This document shows positions 25,984 to 34,491 of a stretch of DNA of 64,000 bases, one piece after another (position 1 is the first letter of the stretch; each line of letters opens with the position of its first letter). The position numbers were made by a program, and so were the translations under genes. Below the pieces are notes generated by a model. The model saw only the letters and a list, made by a program, of their open reading frames with translations, searched no databases and was not told the DNA's origin. The stretch spans positions 372,001-436,000 of the forward strand of contig NZ_WWCK01000001.1 in NCBI RefSeq assembly GCF_009857435.1. Reading direction: 5' to 3'. Source of the stretch: Duganella rivi. Lineage in GTDB: Bacteria; Pseudomonadota; Gammaproteobacteria; Burkholderiales; Burkholderiaceae_D.

Positions 25984-28980
25984 TTAGAAGTCGTAACTCA
26001 GTTTAGCCACTACGCGGCGACCGGTCTTGAACCATGCACGGCCCATCATACCGATATTTTGCTGCATGAGCTGCTTATAAGTTGCATCGGTCAGGTTCTG
26101 CGCTTCCAGGCCCAGTTGCAGCTTGTCGGTGAATTTGTAGAACACCGAGGCGTCCAGCTGGCCATAAGCATCCGACCAGGTAGGCAGCGCCCATGCGACA
26201 TTGGTCTGGCCGTAGGTTGGGCTGGCCGGATTGGTGTCGGTAGCGTCGCCGCCCTTGGTGCCGTTGACGTTCACGCCTTGAAGTGCCTTCGAACGCCAGT
26301 TGTACGCCAAGCGCGCCGAGACCGGGCCTTTATCGTACAACAGCGCCAGGTTATACGATTGGCGCGACAGGTTTTCCAGCGGCAGATTGCCGAAGGTAGT
26401 GCCGTTGGTGTCGCAGCCATTCAGGTTCAGATTCAGGTTAGCTGCATTGTCGCCGCCGGTGCAGTACTTCGAATAGACCGGCGTGTACAGCTTACGCTCG
26501 CTGTCCACGAAGGTGAAGTTGGCTTGCACGCCGAGGCCAGACAGCGCGCCCGGCAGCTTGTCGAAGTACTGCTGGAAGGCCAGCTCCACACCGCGTGCAT
26601 GGCCGCGCGCGCCGTTGATCGGGCCAGTGACGGTGAAGTCATGCAGCTTGCCCGCAGTATCCGGCAGCTGCTTGGTGTACACCTGCTTGACGATGATGTC
26701 CTTCAGGCGCTTGTTGAATACCGCGACGGTGAACGAACCGGTAGGAGCGAAGTACCACTCCGCCGTCAGGTCGACCTGCTTGGAGGTGGTTGGACGCAGC
26801 ATCGGATTGCCGTCGCCGTTACCGGTCAGGCTTACGCTGTTGACGGTGGTGATGCCGGTGGCGGGATTGGTGCTGCTGTCCGCCGTTTGCGTCAGCGTGG
26901 TGTAGCCTTGCAGCTGCGTGAAGTCAGGACGCGACAGCGCCGACGCAACCGCGAAGCGGAACTGCAAGGTATCGGTAGCCTTCAAGCGCAAGTTCAGGCT
27001 AGGCAGGAAGTTATGGTAGTTGTTCTCATAATCCTTGCCTTCGGCGAACGGCTTGATGACCGGGACCGGCACGCCCGCCAAGGTGCCGCTCGGCACAGTC
27101 GAGCTGAAGACGGTGTAGCCGCGCGCGGTCGAATCGGTCTTCACATAACGCAGGCCGACATTACCGTCGATCGGGTATTTCAAGTTATCCCAGCCGAAGC
27201 GCATCTGGCCATACAGCGCCTTGGTCTTTTCCGATTGATCGTTGGTGCCAGCGTAGTTGTCGGCGCCGAAGGTCGCTTGCTGCCATGGTGCACAGGTACC
27301 GGTTGGATTCTGCTCCTTGCACAGGATGTCGTGGTAGGTATGCAGTTGTGCGTAGCTACCTGGGAAGCCTTGTGCCAGCGAGACGTTCGGGAACACCACC
27401 GACGGCACCGACACGCCTCCGTTGAAGAAGTTATTGAACGAGTGCAGGCTGGTATTACCACTGAAGCGCGGATCGCCCAGCGATGCCAGCTTGCTGATAT
27501 CCCAGCCCACTTGCCACGGCTGGGTGATAGCGGCCCAGTTGTAATTCGGGTTGGAGTTCTGCGTGACCGCATCGCGGTCGGTCAAACGCACGCCAAAGCG
27601 GACGTCGCGCAGCACTGGGTGATCGAAGTCGTACTTAACGTCGGTCTTCCACGCGGTTTCCGTGGCCTTGCTCTGGTCAAGGTGCTCCATGGTGAACGCC
27701 CAGTAGTAATTCTTAGGGTCGGCCAGGTAAGCGCGGTCAGCGTCGGTGAACAAAATCTTCGGCACGTTGCCGCGCAGGTCCAGCGTTTCGCTCGGCATGG
27801 TCACGCCGGTAGCCACGGTGGAGTCGATGCTATGAGTGGTGGCCTTGATGTGCTGGAGGTCAGTGGTGACAGTCCAGTTGTCTTTGCGCCAGCGCAGGTT
27901 CCACGACAGGTCGGTGGTATCGGATTTACGGTTCGAGGTACGGGTGTCGTCGCCGAAGTTGATGCCGCCGTCGGCCGGATCGGTCAGGGTGCCGGTCAGC
28001 AGCTGGCCGTTGGCGCCAAAGGTGGCGTCAGGCGACACCTTGATGTTGTATGGGCTGGACTGCGCGAAGATCGCTTGTTCGTCCCACTGCATCTCGTACT
28101 TCGATTTGAAGTAGGTCAGGCTGCTCGACCAGTCGTCCTTCTTCCATTGCAGCGCGCCGTAAGCACCTTCGCGCTTGCGGTTGAATTCCAGCGTGCGCCA
28201 CTGCGCGCCCTTCGGCACGAAGACGGTATTGCCCTTGGCGTCCTTGAGCGGATAGTAAGGCTCGACCTGGAAGGCGTCGGTGCGGGTGCCGCTTTCCGAG
28301 TAGGCCAAGTCCAGCAAGGCGCCGATTTCACCAATCGGCGTTTTCCAGCGGTTCGAGACCAAACCTGAAGCCGATGGCGAGGTCTTGCCCTTCTTCAGTT
28401 CCGACCAGGTGCGGTCAGCCGAGATGGACGCCTTGAAGCCCTTGTAATCGAACGGCATCGCGGTACGCAGATTAACCAAGCCGCCGACGGCGCCTTCGAT
28501 CTGCTCTGCCGATGGATTCTTGTAGATGTCCACGCCGGACACCAGCTCAGGCGGCACGTCTTCAAAGTTCAGCGCACGGCCGCCGTTGGCGGAGAACGAG
28601 TCGCGGCCGTTTAATTCCGAGCGCACGTAGCTCAGGCCACGGATCGATACGCTCGAACCTTCGACCGAAAAGTGTTCCGGGTCGCCCTTGGCCATGGTGC
28701 GGTCGATGGTGACGCCAACCACGCGTTGCAGCACCTCGGTCACCGAACGATCCGGCAGCTTGCCCATGTCTTCGGCGACGATGGAGTCGACGATTTCGTC
28801 GGAGTTCTGTTTGATTTTCTGTGCCGACTGCAGCGCTGCACGCTGGCCGGTCACGATCACGGCGACTGGCTCGCCCTCGGTTTTAGGGGTGTCGGCCGTC
28901 TGTGCCACGGCGGCGCCGCTCAGCATCATCGTCATCTGGGCCAAGCCCATTGCGATGGCCGTTTTCTTTAAGTGTTTCAT
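25984..28980 (-). CDS. TonB-dependent outer-membrane receptor for oligosaccharides
   Basis: 998 aa. After a signal peptide (AVAQTADT), the plug begins [19 protein letters not shown], with [19 protein letters not shown] and a conserved IRGL. The 22-strand barrel ends in aromatic KLSYDF as expected for BAM recognition. The plug motif groups it with TIGR01782-type receptors of Xanthomonas/Caulobacter carbohydrate loci. It is the first gene of the operon and should carry xyloglucan oligosaccharides into the periplasm with energy from TonB-ExbBD. The site at 29225-29244 and promoter lie far upstream, giving a leader of about 210 nt. Ribosome site GGAGATCGCAG precedes the ATG. Confidence 0.93.
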   Translation of the reverse strand: MKHLKKTAIAMGLAQMTMMLSGAAVAQTADTPKTEGEPVAVIVTGQRAALQSAQKIKQNSDEIVDSIVAEDMGKLPDRSVTEVLQRVVGVTIDRTMAKGDPEHFSVEGSSVSIRGLSYVRSELNGRDSFSANGGRALNFEDVPPELVSGVDIYKNPSAEQIEGAVGGLVNLRTAMPFDYKGFKASISADRTWSELKKGKTSPSASGLVSNRWKTPIGEIGALLDLAYSESGTRTDAFQVEPYYPLKDAKGNTVFVPKGAQWRTLEFNRKREGAYGALQWKKDDWSSSLTYFKSKYEMQWDEQAIFAQSSPYNIKVSPDATFGANGQLLTGTLTDPADGGINFGDDTRTSNRKSDTTDLSWNLRWRKDNWTVTTDLQHIKATTHSIDSTVATGVTMPSETLDLRGNVPKILFTDADRAYLADPKNYYWAFTMEHLDQSKATETAWKTDVKYDFDHPVLRDVRFGVRLTDRDAVTQNSNPNYNWAAITQPWQVGWDISKLASLGDPRFSGNTSLHSFNNFFNGGVSVPSVVFPNVSLAQGFPGSYAQLHTYHDILCKEQNPTGTCAPWQQATFGADNYAGTNDQSEKTKALYGQMRFGWDNLKYPIDGNVGLRYVKTDSTARGYTVFSSTVPSGTLAGVPVPVIKPFAEGKDYENNYHNFLPSLNLRLKATDTLQFRFAVASALSRPDFTQLQGYTTLTQTADSSTNPATGITTVNSVSLTGNGDGNPMLRPTTSKQVDLTAEWYFAPTGSFTVAVFNKRLKDIIVKQVYTKQLPDTAGKLHDFTVTGPINGARGHARGVELAFQQYFDKLPGALSGLGVQANFTFVDSERKLYTPVYSKYCTGGDNAANLNLNLNGCDTNGTTFGNLPLENLSRQSYNLALLYDKGPVSARLAYNWRSKALQGVNVNGTKGGDATDTNPASPTYGQTNVAWALPTWSDAYGQLDASVFYKFTDKLQLGLEAQNLTDATYKQLMQQNIGMMGRAWFKTGRRVVAKLSYDF

Positions 28981-29199
28981 CTGCGATCTCCAAAGTTATA
29001 CGAATTTTTCATAGCTCTTTGGCTATTCGTTATTGGTATTTCTCGTCGTCTGTGGGGTGTTCTCTGAACGCGGGTGCGAGTTATCCCGCCGGCGCTGAAA
29101 AGCGCGGTAATCTGGTCTTCATTGATGTCGTCTCGTTCGCTGTAATTTTTTTATCGCGTCGATCCACTGGCCGGGTGCCAATGTGCGCGATGATGAATC

Positions 29200-29244
29200 A
29201 TTGTGCTGTCTGGGCAGACAACCCGCAATTGCGAAATTCACCAA
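29200..29244 (-). promoter_or_regulatory. XylR-type operator and promoter of the TonB receptor-GH operon (copy A)
   Basis: On the - strand the operator is TTGGTGAATTTCGCAATTGC (29244-29225). It runs into a -35 box TTGCGG (29228-29223), then exactly 17 bp, then -10 CACAAT (29205-29200). Copies B and C have the same layout. The start point should be near 29193, giving a leader of about 213 nt before the receptor ATG. Confidence 0.85.
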
Positions 29245-29293
29245 GCGCGCGAACGATAATCAGCAATCGTCGCGCCAATCCTACAAATGAAAA

Positions 29294-29313
29294 GGGCCCG
29301 CTGATGCGGGCCC
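29294..29313 (-). terminator. Rho-independent terminator of xylF
   Basis: GGGCCCGC (29294-29301) pairs with GCGGGCCC (29306-29313). On the - strand the stem is followed by TTTTC. It lies 22 bp after the xylF stop and separates the xylF transcript from the receptor promoter at 29200-29244. Confidence 0.85.
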
Positions 29314-29334
29314 CGGTCATCGGCGATGCAGCGC

Positions 29335-30339
29335 TTACTTCACGCCGAGCTGCGCCTGCGTGTAGAAGCCGTCCTTCACCACCAAGTCCACATTGGCCTT
29401 GGTCAGCGCGATCGGTTTCAGGAACACCGAGTCCACTTCCTTGAAGCCGTTGTTGTACTTGGCGTTGAAGCCTGGCTTCTCGTTACGCACCAGCTGCACC
29501 GACAGCTTGGCCGCTTCCGATGCGATCAGTTTCAGCGGCTTGTAGACGGTCAGCGTTTGGGTGCCTGCGATCACGCGCTTCACTGCGGCCAGATCGGAGT
29601 CCTGGCCCGACACGGCGACCTTGCCGTCCAGTTTTTGCGATGCCAGCGCCTGGATCGCGCCGCCGGCGGTAGCGTCGTTCGATGCCACCACGGCGTCGAT
29701 CTTGTTGCCGTTGGCGGTCAGCGCGTTTTCAACGATGGACATCGCCTCGGCCGGGCTCCAGTCCTTGACCCACTGCTTGCCCACCACCTTGACGTCGCCC
29801 TTGTCGATCAGCGGTTGCAGCACTTTCAGCTGGCCTTCGCGCAGCATCTTGGCGTTGCTGTCGGTCGGTGCGCCGCCCAGCAGGTAGAAGTTACCCTTTG
29901 GCTTGGCTGCCAGCACGCCTTGTGCTTGCAACTGGCCGACCATATTGTTATCGAACGAGATGTAGGCGTCGATATCGGCGTTCATGATCAGGCGGTCGTA
30001 AGAAACCACTTTGATCTTGGCCTTCTTCGCCTCGCGCACGGCATTGGTCAGTACCGTGGCGTTGTACGGCACGATCACCAGCACGTCGACGCCGCGCGAA
30101 ATCAGGTTCTCGATTTGCGCGATCTGGCGCTGCTCGCTGGCGTCGGCCGATTGCACGAACACCTTGGCGCCTTGCTGCTCGGCGGCAGCGACGAAGTAGT
30201 CGCGGTCGCGCGCCCAACGTTCGAGGCGCAGGTCGTCAATCGAAAAGCCGATCTTGGGGTTCTTGGCGTCCGCCATAGCGTTACCGCCGGCGAAAGCCAT
30301 CATCACGGCGATAGCGGCCGTGCTCAGTAATTTCTTCAT
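29335..30339 (-). CDS. xylF: D-xylose ABC transporter periplasmic binding protein
   Basis: 334 aa with a signal peptide (MKKLLSTAAIAVMMAFAGG...AMA). Mature protein begins PKIGFSIDDLRLERWARDRD, a near signature of XylF, with VLVIVPYNATVL and VVASNDATAGGAIQAL forming the two lobes of a type I sugar-binding fold. It captures D-xylose in the periplasm. The ATPase (xylG) and permease (xylH) that normally follow are absent; a terminator follows directly at 29294. It lies 43 bp behind the xylose dehydrogenase and shares its XylR-type promoter. Confidence 0.93.
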   Translation of the reverse strand: MKKLLSTAAIAVMMAFAGGNAMADAKNPKIGFSIDDLRLERWARDRDYFVAAAEQQGAKVFVQSADASEQRQIAQIENLISRGVDVLVIVPYNATVLTNAVREAKKAKIKVVSYDRLIMNADIDAYISFDNNMVGQLQAQGVLAAKPKGNFYLLGGAPTDSNAKMLREGQLKVLQPLIDKGDVKVVGKQWVKDWSPAEAMSIVENALTANGNKIDAVVASNDATAGGAIQALASQKLDGKVAVSGQDSDLAAVKRVIAGTQTLTVYKPLKLIASEAAKLSVQLVRNEKPGFNAKYNNGFKEVDSVFLKPIALTKANVDLVVKDGFYTQAQLGVK

Positions 30340-30382
30340 TGTTTAAGTCTCCGGTTTAATTTTACTGCCCCGCTATGGTACA

Positions 30383-31162
30383 TCAGGCGCCGTACCAGCC
30401 GGCATCCACATAGTACTCGCGGCCGGAACAACGCGCCGCACTGTCGGAAGCGAGGAACAGCGCCAGCGCTGCCACGTCGCCGATTTCCACGCGCTGCGGC
30501 AGGCATTGGCCGGCAAGGATGCGGGCTTCTTCTTCCGGCGTGTGCCACAGCGCTTCCTGGCGCGGCGTGCGCACGCCGCCGGGGATGATGGAGTTGACGC
30601 GGATGTTGTCGGGGCCGAGGTCGCGCGCCATGCCGCGCGTCATGCCTTCGATCGCGGCTTTCGCTGTCATGTAGAGCGTGAGGTCAGGCAGCGCAAGGTG
30701 CCAGGAGATGGAGCCGCAATTCAAAATCACGCCGCCACCCGCCGCCTGCATGCCTGGAATCACGGCCTGGGCGCAGAAGTACAGGTGGCGCAAGTTTACC
30801 GCCATGCGGTTTTCCCAGTACGCCGGCGTAACGTCCTTGATGGCGTGACGGTCGTCATTGGCGGCGTTGTTGATCAGGATATCGACCGTACCGATGGCCT
30901 CAAACACGGTGGCCACTTTTTCGAGATTGGTCAGATCGCAGTGCACGAACACCGGCGGCGCGGCCAGCGGCGACAAGCGCTCTTGCAGCGCGCGCGAATC
31001 TTTTTCTGCGATGTCGAGGAAGGTGACCTGCGCACCTTGCAGCGCAAAGGCTTCCACGATGCCGGCGCCGATGCCGCTACCGCCGCCGGTAATGACGACG
31101 CGCTTGCCGGCGAGACTAGGATAGATCGCCTGCTCGCGCGGCGTATTGATTGGTTTGTTCAA
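30383..31162 (-). CDS. NAD-dependent D-xylose 1-dehydrogenase (SDR family)
   Basis: 259 aa short-chain dehydrogenase. Cofactor site VVITGGGSGIGAG, NNAANDD in place of the usual NNAG, catalytic Ser in CGSISWHLALPDL and YMTAK (Tyr, Lys). The sequence, from AIYPSLAGKRVVITGGGSG to the C-terminal YYVDAGW, closely matches my recollection of the Caulobacter xylose dehydrogenase XylB, which makes xylonolactone at the head of the Weimberg/Dahms pathways. No ATG fits; a TTG at 31160-31162 with GGAG 8 nt upstream is the likely start. First gene of the operon with xylF. Confidence 0.9.
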   Translation of the reverse strand: MNKPINTPREQAIYPSLAGKRVVITGGGSGIGAGIVEAFALQGAQVTFLDIAEKDSRALQERLSPLAAPPVFVHCDLTNLEKVATVFEAIGTVDILINNAANDDRHAIKDVTPAYWENRMAVNLRHLYFCAQAVIPGMQAAGGGVILNCGSISWHLALPDLTLYMTAKAAIEGMTRGMARDLGPDNIRVNSIIPGGVRTPRQEALWHTPEEEARILAGQCLPQRVEIGDVAALALFLASDSAARCSGREYYVDAGWYGA

Positions 31163-31188
31163 GGTCAGGTCTCCAAGGTAGCTGAAGA

Positions 31189-31233
31189 ATTCTGACCCGC
31201 TTAAACATTAGCCGCAATTACGAAAATCACCAA
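31189..31233 (-). promoter_or_regulatory. XylR-type operator and promoter of the xylose dehydrogenase-xylF operon (copy B)
   Basis: On the - strand the operator is TTGGTGATTTTCGTAATTGC (31233-31214). It overlaps -35 TTGCGG (31217-31212), with a 17-bp spacer to -10 CAGAAT (31194-31189). The TTG start codon is 27 nt beyond the -10 box. The operator differs from copies A and C at only two or three positions. Confidence 0.85.
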
Positions 31234-31246
31234 CAGCAGTCATAAT

Positions 31247-32461
31247 TTACGCCGCCAGTTCCGGCGGCGGCAGCGCCGAGCCGTCATCGACGATGCCCAG
31301 CATGGCGCGGTCTTGGTAGGTGCGCGGCGTGCATCCGAGTTCGCGCTTGAACACCGCGTGCATATACTGCACCGAGGTGAAGCCGCAGCACAGCGCCACT
31401 TCCGCGATGCTGCGCTCACCACGCGCCAGCATCGACGTCGCCGCATCGAGCTTGAAGCGCAGGATCACATCATGCACGCTGCAATTGAGCTCCTGCCGGA
31501 AGTAGGACTCCAGCGACGAACGCGAAATGCCCACGTACTCCGCCACCTGGTGCGTCTTGATGCCTTGGCAGGCGTACTGGCGGATGAAGTGGCGCGCGCG
31601 CATGACGTGCGGATGCTTGGGCGCTTCGTGCTGGGTCGATGCCAGCACGTTGATGCCGACCGGGGGCACCAGCACGCGCGTGCCGCTCATGCGCACGCCG
31701 TGCAGCATCTGGTCCAGCAAGTGGGCGGCGGTGCGGCCCATCTCTTGCGCGCCCTGGATCACGGAGCTTAAGGGAATGCGGGTCAGCATGCGCGCCAGCG
31801 GATCGTTGTCGATGCCGATCAAGGCCACCTGCTCCGGCACCGCGATGCCGGCCATGATACAAGCCTGCATCAGCTGGCGCGCGCGCGCATCGGTGACGGC
31901 GATGATGCCGACCGGCTTGGGCAAACTATGCAGCCACTGGATCTGCTGCTCCACCGCCTCGTCCCACGACGGCGCGCTGGTGCCCAGGCCGCGGTAGATG
32001 TGCGGCTCCATCTTGTCCTGCCCCATCAGCGTGCGGAAGGCGTGCTCGCGCTCCTGCGCCCAGCGGTTTTCCTGCGCTTCCGGCAGCGAGAACATGGCGA
32101 AGTGGCGCAGGCCGGCCTCGATCAGGTGATCGCGCGCCATCTTAATCAGCTTGAAGTTATCGGTGGCGACGTAAGGCACGTCGTCGGGATAGGCGGTTTG
32201 ATTTTCATACGAGCCGCCCACCGCCACCACCGGAATGCGGCTGCGCGTCAGGGCTTCGGCCACGGCCGGGTCGTCAAAGTCGGCGATGATGCCGTCACCC
32301 TGCCAGCGCTCGATGCCGGGCAGGCGCAGGCGGAAGTCCTCTTCCAGGAACAAATCCCACGCCGCGCGCGTGGAGCTGAGATAGGCGGCAACGCCGGCGA
32401 TTACCTCGCGGTCAAAAATTTTATTTGCATTAAACAGCAGTGCAATCCGGTGTGACTTCAT
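31247..32461 (-). CDS. xylR: XylR, AraC-family xylose-responsive activator
   Basis: 404 aa. The N-terminal two-thirds is a periplasmic-binding-like domain that begins MKSHRIALLFNANKIFDREV and contains GDGIIADFDDPAVAEAL, GGSYEN and IIAVTDARARQLMQAC, as in E. coli XylR. The C-terminal ~100 residues are two AraC helix-turn-helices (HQVAEYVGISRSSLESYFRQEL, AEVALCCGFTSVQYMHAVFKREL). It should bind D-xylose and activate the promoters at copies A, B and C. A Met two codons upstream is an equal start candidate. Its own promoter region, 32462-32586, holds only a weak match to the operator. Confidence 0.94.
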   Translation of the reverse strand: MKSHRIALLFNANKIFDREVIAGVAAYLSSTRAAWDLFLEEDFRLRLPGIERWQGDGIIADFDDPAVAEALTRSRIPVVAVGGSYENQTAYPDDVPYVATDNFKLIKMARDHLIEAGLRHFAMFSLPEAQENRWAQEREHAFRTLMGQDKMEPHIYRGLGTSAPSWDEAVEQQIQWLHSLPKPVGIIAVTDARARQLMQACIMAGIAVPEQVALIGIDNDPLARMLTRIPLSSVIQGAQEMGRTAAHLLDQMLHGVRMSGTRVLVPPVGINVLASTQHEAPKHPHVMRARHFIRQYACQGIKTHQVAEYVGISRSSLESYFRQELNCSVHDVILRFKLDAATSMLARGERSIAEVALCCGFTSVQYMHAVFKRELGCTPRTYQDRAMLGIVDDGSALPPPELAA

Positions 32462-32586
32462 CTGCATTTCGACTACCCCGCTCCGAGACGTATGTACCCT
32501 TCTTGATAGTAACCGCCGTCTGGATGATGCAGATATGAAAAATTTCGCTTGATCCATAACGAAATCGACTAAATTCTTTAGAGAAA

Positions 32587-34491
32587 TTACGTTTTCGGCT
32601 TGCCGAACACGATGCCACGGCCTGCGGTGCTCATGTAAACCACGCCGAAGGTGTTCATGTCGCCGACGACAAACTGGGCGTCGCCGGGGCCGCCATACTG
32701 GTGCTGGTCGTCGTTGATGCGCAGCCAAGAGGCGCCGCTGTCGGTCGAACGGTACACCCCGCGTACGCCGCCGACCTCGCCCCAGATGTAGACGGTTGGG
32801 TAGCTGGCGCCCGGCGCGGCCTTGCCGAAGCCGACGGCGGCCGCGTAGCTGACACCGGCCACGCCAGTGAAACTGGCGCCGGAATCGCTGCTACGCACCA
32901 AACCACCGTCGTACAGCGCTACCCAGACATCGCCTTCGCGGCCCGGCACAGCGCGCACGGCTTTCGAGCCGCGCGGCGATGGCAGCACGGCCGCCGTCGG
33001 TGCGAAGCTGGCGCCGGCGTCGGTACTGAGCAGCAGGCGGTCGTCGGCCAGTGCGTAGAACTTAAGCGGGTTGATTGGATCTGCCACGGCGCGCCCGCGC
33101 TGGGTGTTCAGGCCTGTCACTTCGTTCCAGGCCTTGCCTTCGTCGATGGAGCGGTAGCAGGTGGTAGAGTTTTCCGGGCAGTGCACGATCACCTTGCCAT
33201 CCGCGCTTAGCGCCAGTTGGCCCTTCACGCCGTTCATGCTGGCGGTTTTGGCCCACGTTACGCCCATATCGTGCGAGATGTACATGGCGGTGCCGGCGCG
33301 TGCCACCACCTTGGGATTCAGCGCCGCGTAATCCAGTCCCCAAGTGGTGCCCATGGTCGGCGTATGGATAGGCGAGTACTGCGTAACGTCGGTGTGGCGG
33401 AAGCCGTCGTAATCGCCAATCGCGGAAATCAGCGGGCCGCCGGGAATGCTGACCAAATTCAGCGGCACGGATTCTTCCAGTCCCCGGTCTTCAAACTTCC
33501 ACACCGGCTTGGCCGCATGGATATCGGTCGAGACGAACACGCCATTGCCGGAGACGACCATCAGCCGCCTGGTGTCGAAGGGATCGAACTCGATACTGGC
33601 GGTCCAGTGGATGAAACTGCCGGCGATCCAGCTCACGCCGTTGCTGTCGATCTGCACGCCGTTGGCAACGATGCTGTTCCAGCTTTTGCCGCCGTCCAGG
33701 GTTTCGTAGAACTGGTCGCCGATGCCGCCGCGCATTTGGTAGTGCGAGATGGTGGAGACGATCATGCGCTGCGGGTTGCCCGGATCAACGGTAATGCCGG
33801 AGTAGGCGCGGTTCAGCGGCGGCGAAATGTCGGTCCAGCGGCCGCTGGCGATGTCGTACTGCCATACGCCGCCTTCTTCCAGCCCTTCGCCCTTGGCCTT
33901 GTCGGCATGCGGCCCAGCGCCCTGCGCGAAGGTGACCACCAGCTTGCCGTTCGCGGCCACGGCGCGGCCGGGCATCAGCTTGCCTGGGCCGCCCGGCATC
34001 AGGCTGAAGGTCTGGCCGCCGTCGGACGAAACATACATATTGTCGCCGTAGCGCGAAACGCCGACGAAGATTTTGCCGCCGTCCAGCAGCACGAAGCTGA
34101 TGCCGTTCTTGTTGTTGGTGGTGGTAACGTCCAGGCCGTCCAGACGATGCCACGTCAGGCCTTCATCGGTGCTCTTGAACAGGCCGTTGGCGCGGGTGCC
34201 GACGTACAGGATCTTGCCGTTACGCGGATCGACTTGCAGCTTTTCGCCATTGCCGCGTCCCATGCCGTTGCCGTGGATTTTGAACTGGCTGGTAACGTCG
34301 ATGCGCTTGAAAGTCTGGCCGTAGTCGTCCGACTTGAGGATCGCACTGGCGCCGCCATTGAGGTAGGCGACGCCAGCGGAGAGATACAGCTTGTTGGGCG
34401 ACGATGGGTCGATCGCCAATGATTCAATGCCGAGCAGGCCGGTGTCCTTATCGGACACCCAATCCATCAGCGGAATCCAGCGTTTTTTTTT
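32587..34491 (-). CDS. GH74 xyloglucanase domain, 3' part of a frameshifted esterase-GH74 gene
   Basis: About 631 aa in this frame, beginning RWIPLMDWVSDKDTGLLGIESLAIDPS, a GH74 start lacking its first ~35 residues. Repeated beta-propeller blades of BNR type follow (STDEGLTWHRL, SSDGGQTFSLM, STDSGASWLRI). TTWGLDYAALNPKVVARAG contains a candidate catalytic Asp. The missing opening, with the other Asp in YARTDVGGAYRWD, is encoded at the 3' end of the esterase frame, across an A9 tract. Joined, the product would be about 1102 aa, secreted, cutting the xyloglucan backbone outside the cell. Read alone this frame has no credible start and would be inactive. A sequencing error is possible. Confidence 0.88.
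   Translation of the reverse strand, partial: KKKRWIPLMDWVSDKDTGLLGIESLAIDPSSPNKLYLSAGVAYLNGGASAILKSDDYGQTFKRIDVTSQFKIHGNGMGRGNGEKLQVDPRNGKILYVGTRANGLFKSTDEGLTWHRLDGLDVTTTNNKNGISFVLLDGGKIFVGVSRYGDNMYVSSDGGQTFSLMPGGPGKLMPGRAVAANGKLVVTFAQGAGPHADKAKGEGLEEGGVWQYDIASGRWTDISPPLNRAYSGITVDPGNPQRMIVSTISHYQMRGGIGDQFYETLDGGKSWNSIVANGVQIDSNGVSWIAGSFIHWTASIEFDPFDTRRLMVVSGNGVFVSTDIHAAKPVWKFEDRGLEESVPLNLVSIPGGPLISAIGDYDGFRHTDVTQYSPIHTPTMGTTWGLDYAALNPKVVARAGTAMYISHDMGVTWAKTASMNGVKGQLALSADGKVIVHCPENSTTCYRSIDEGKAWNEVTGLNTQRGRAVADPINPLKFYALADDRLLLSTDAGASFAPTAAVLPSPRGSKAVRAVPGREGDVWVALYDGGLVRSSDSGASFTGVAGVSYAAAVGFGKAAPGASYPTVYIWGEVGGVRGVYRSTDSGASWLRINDDQHQYGGPGDAQFVVGDMNTFGVVYMSTAGRGIVFGKPKT

Noticed and set aside
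26059..28368. 769-codon open frame on the + strand
   Set aside because: Antisense shadow of the TonB-dependent receptor, without recognisable domains.
32553..32572. Possible fourth XylR-type site before xylR
   Set aside because: Only about 13 of 20 bases match, and the -35/17 bp/-10 geometry of the other three is missing; autoregulation is not supported.
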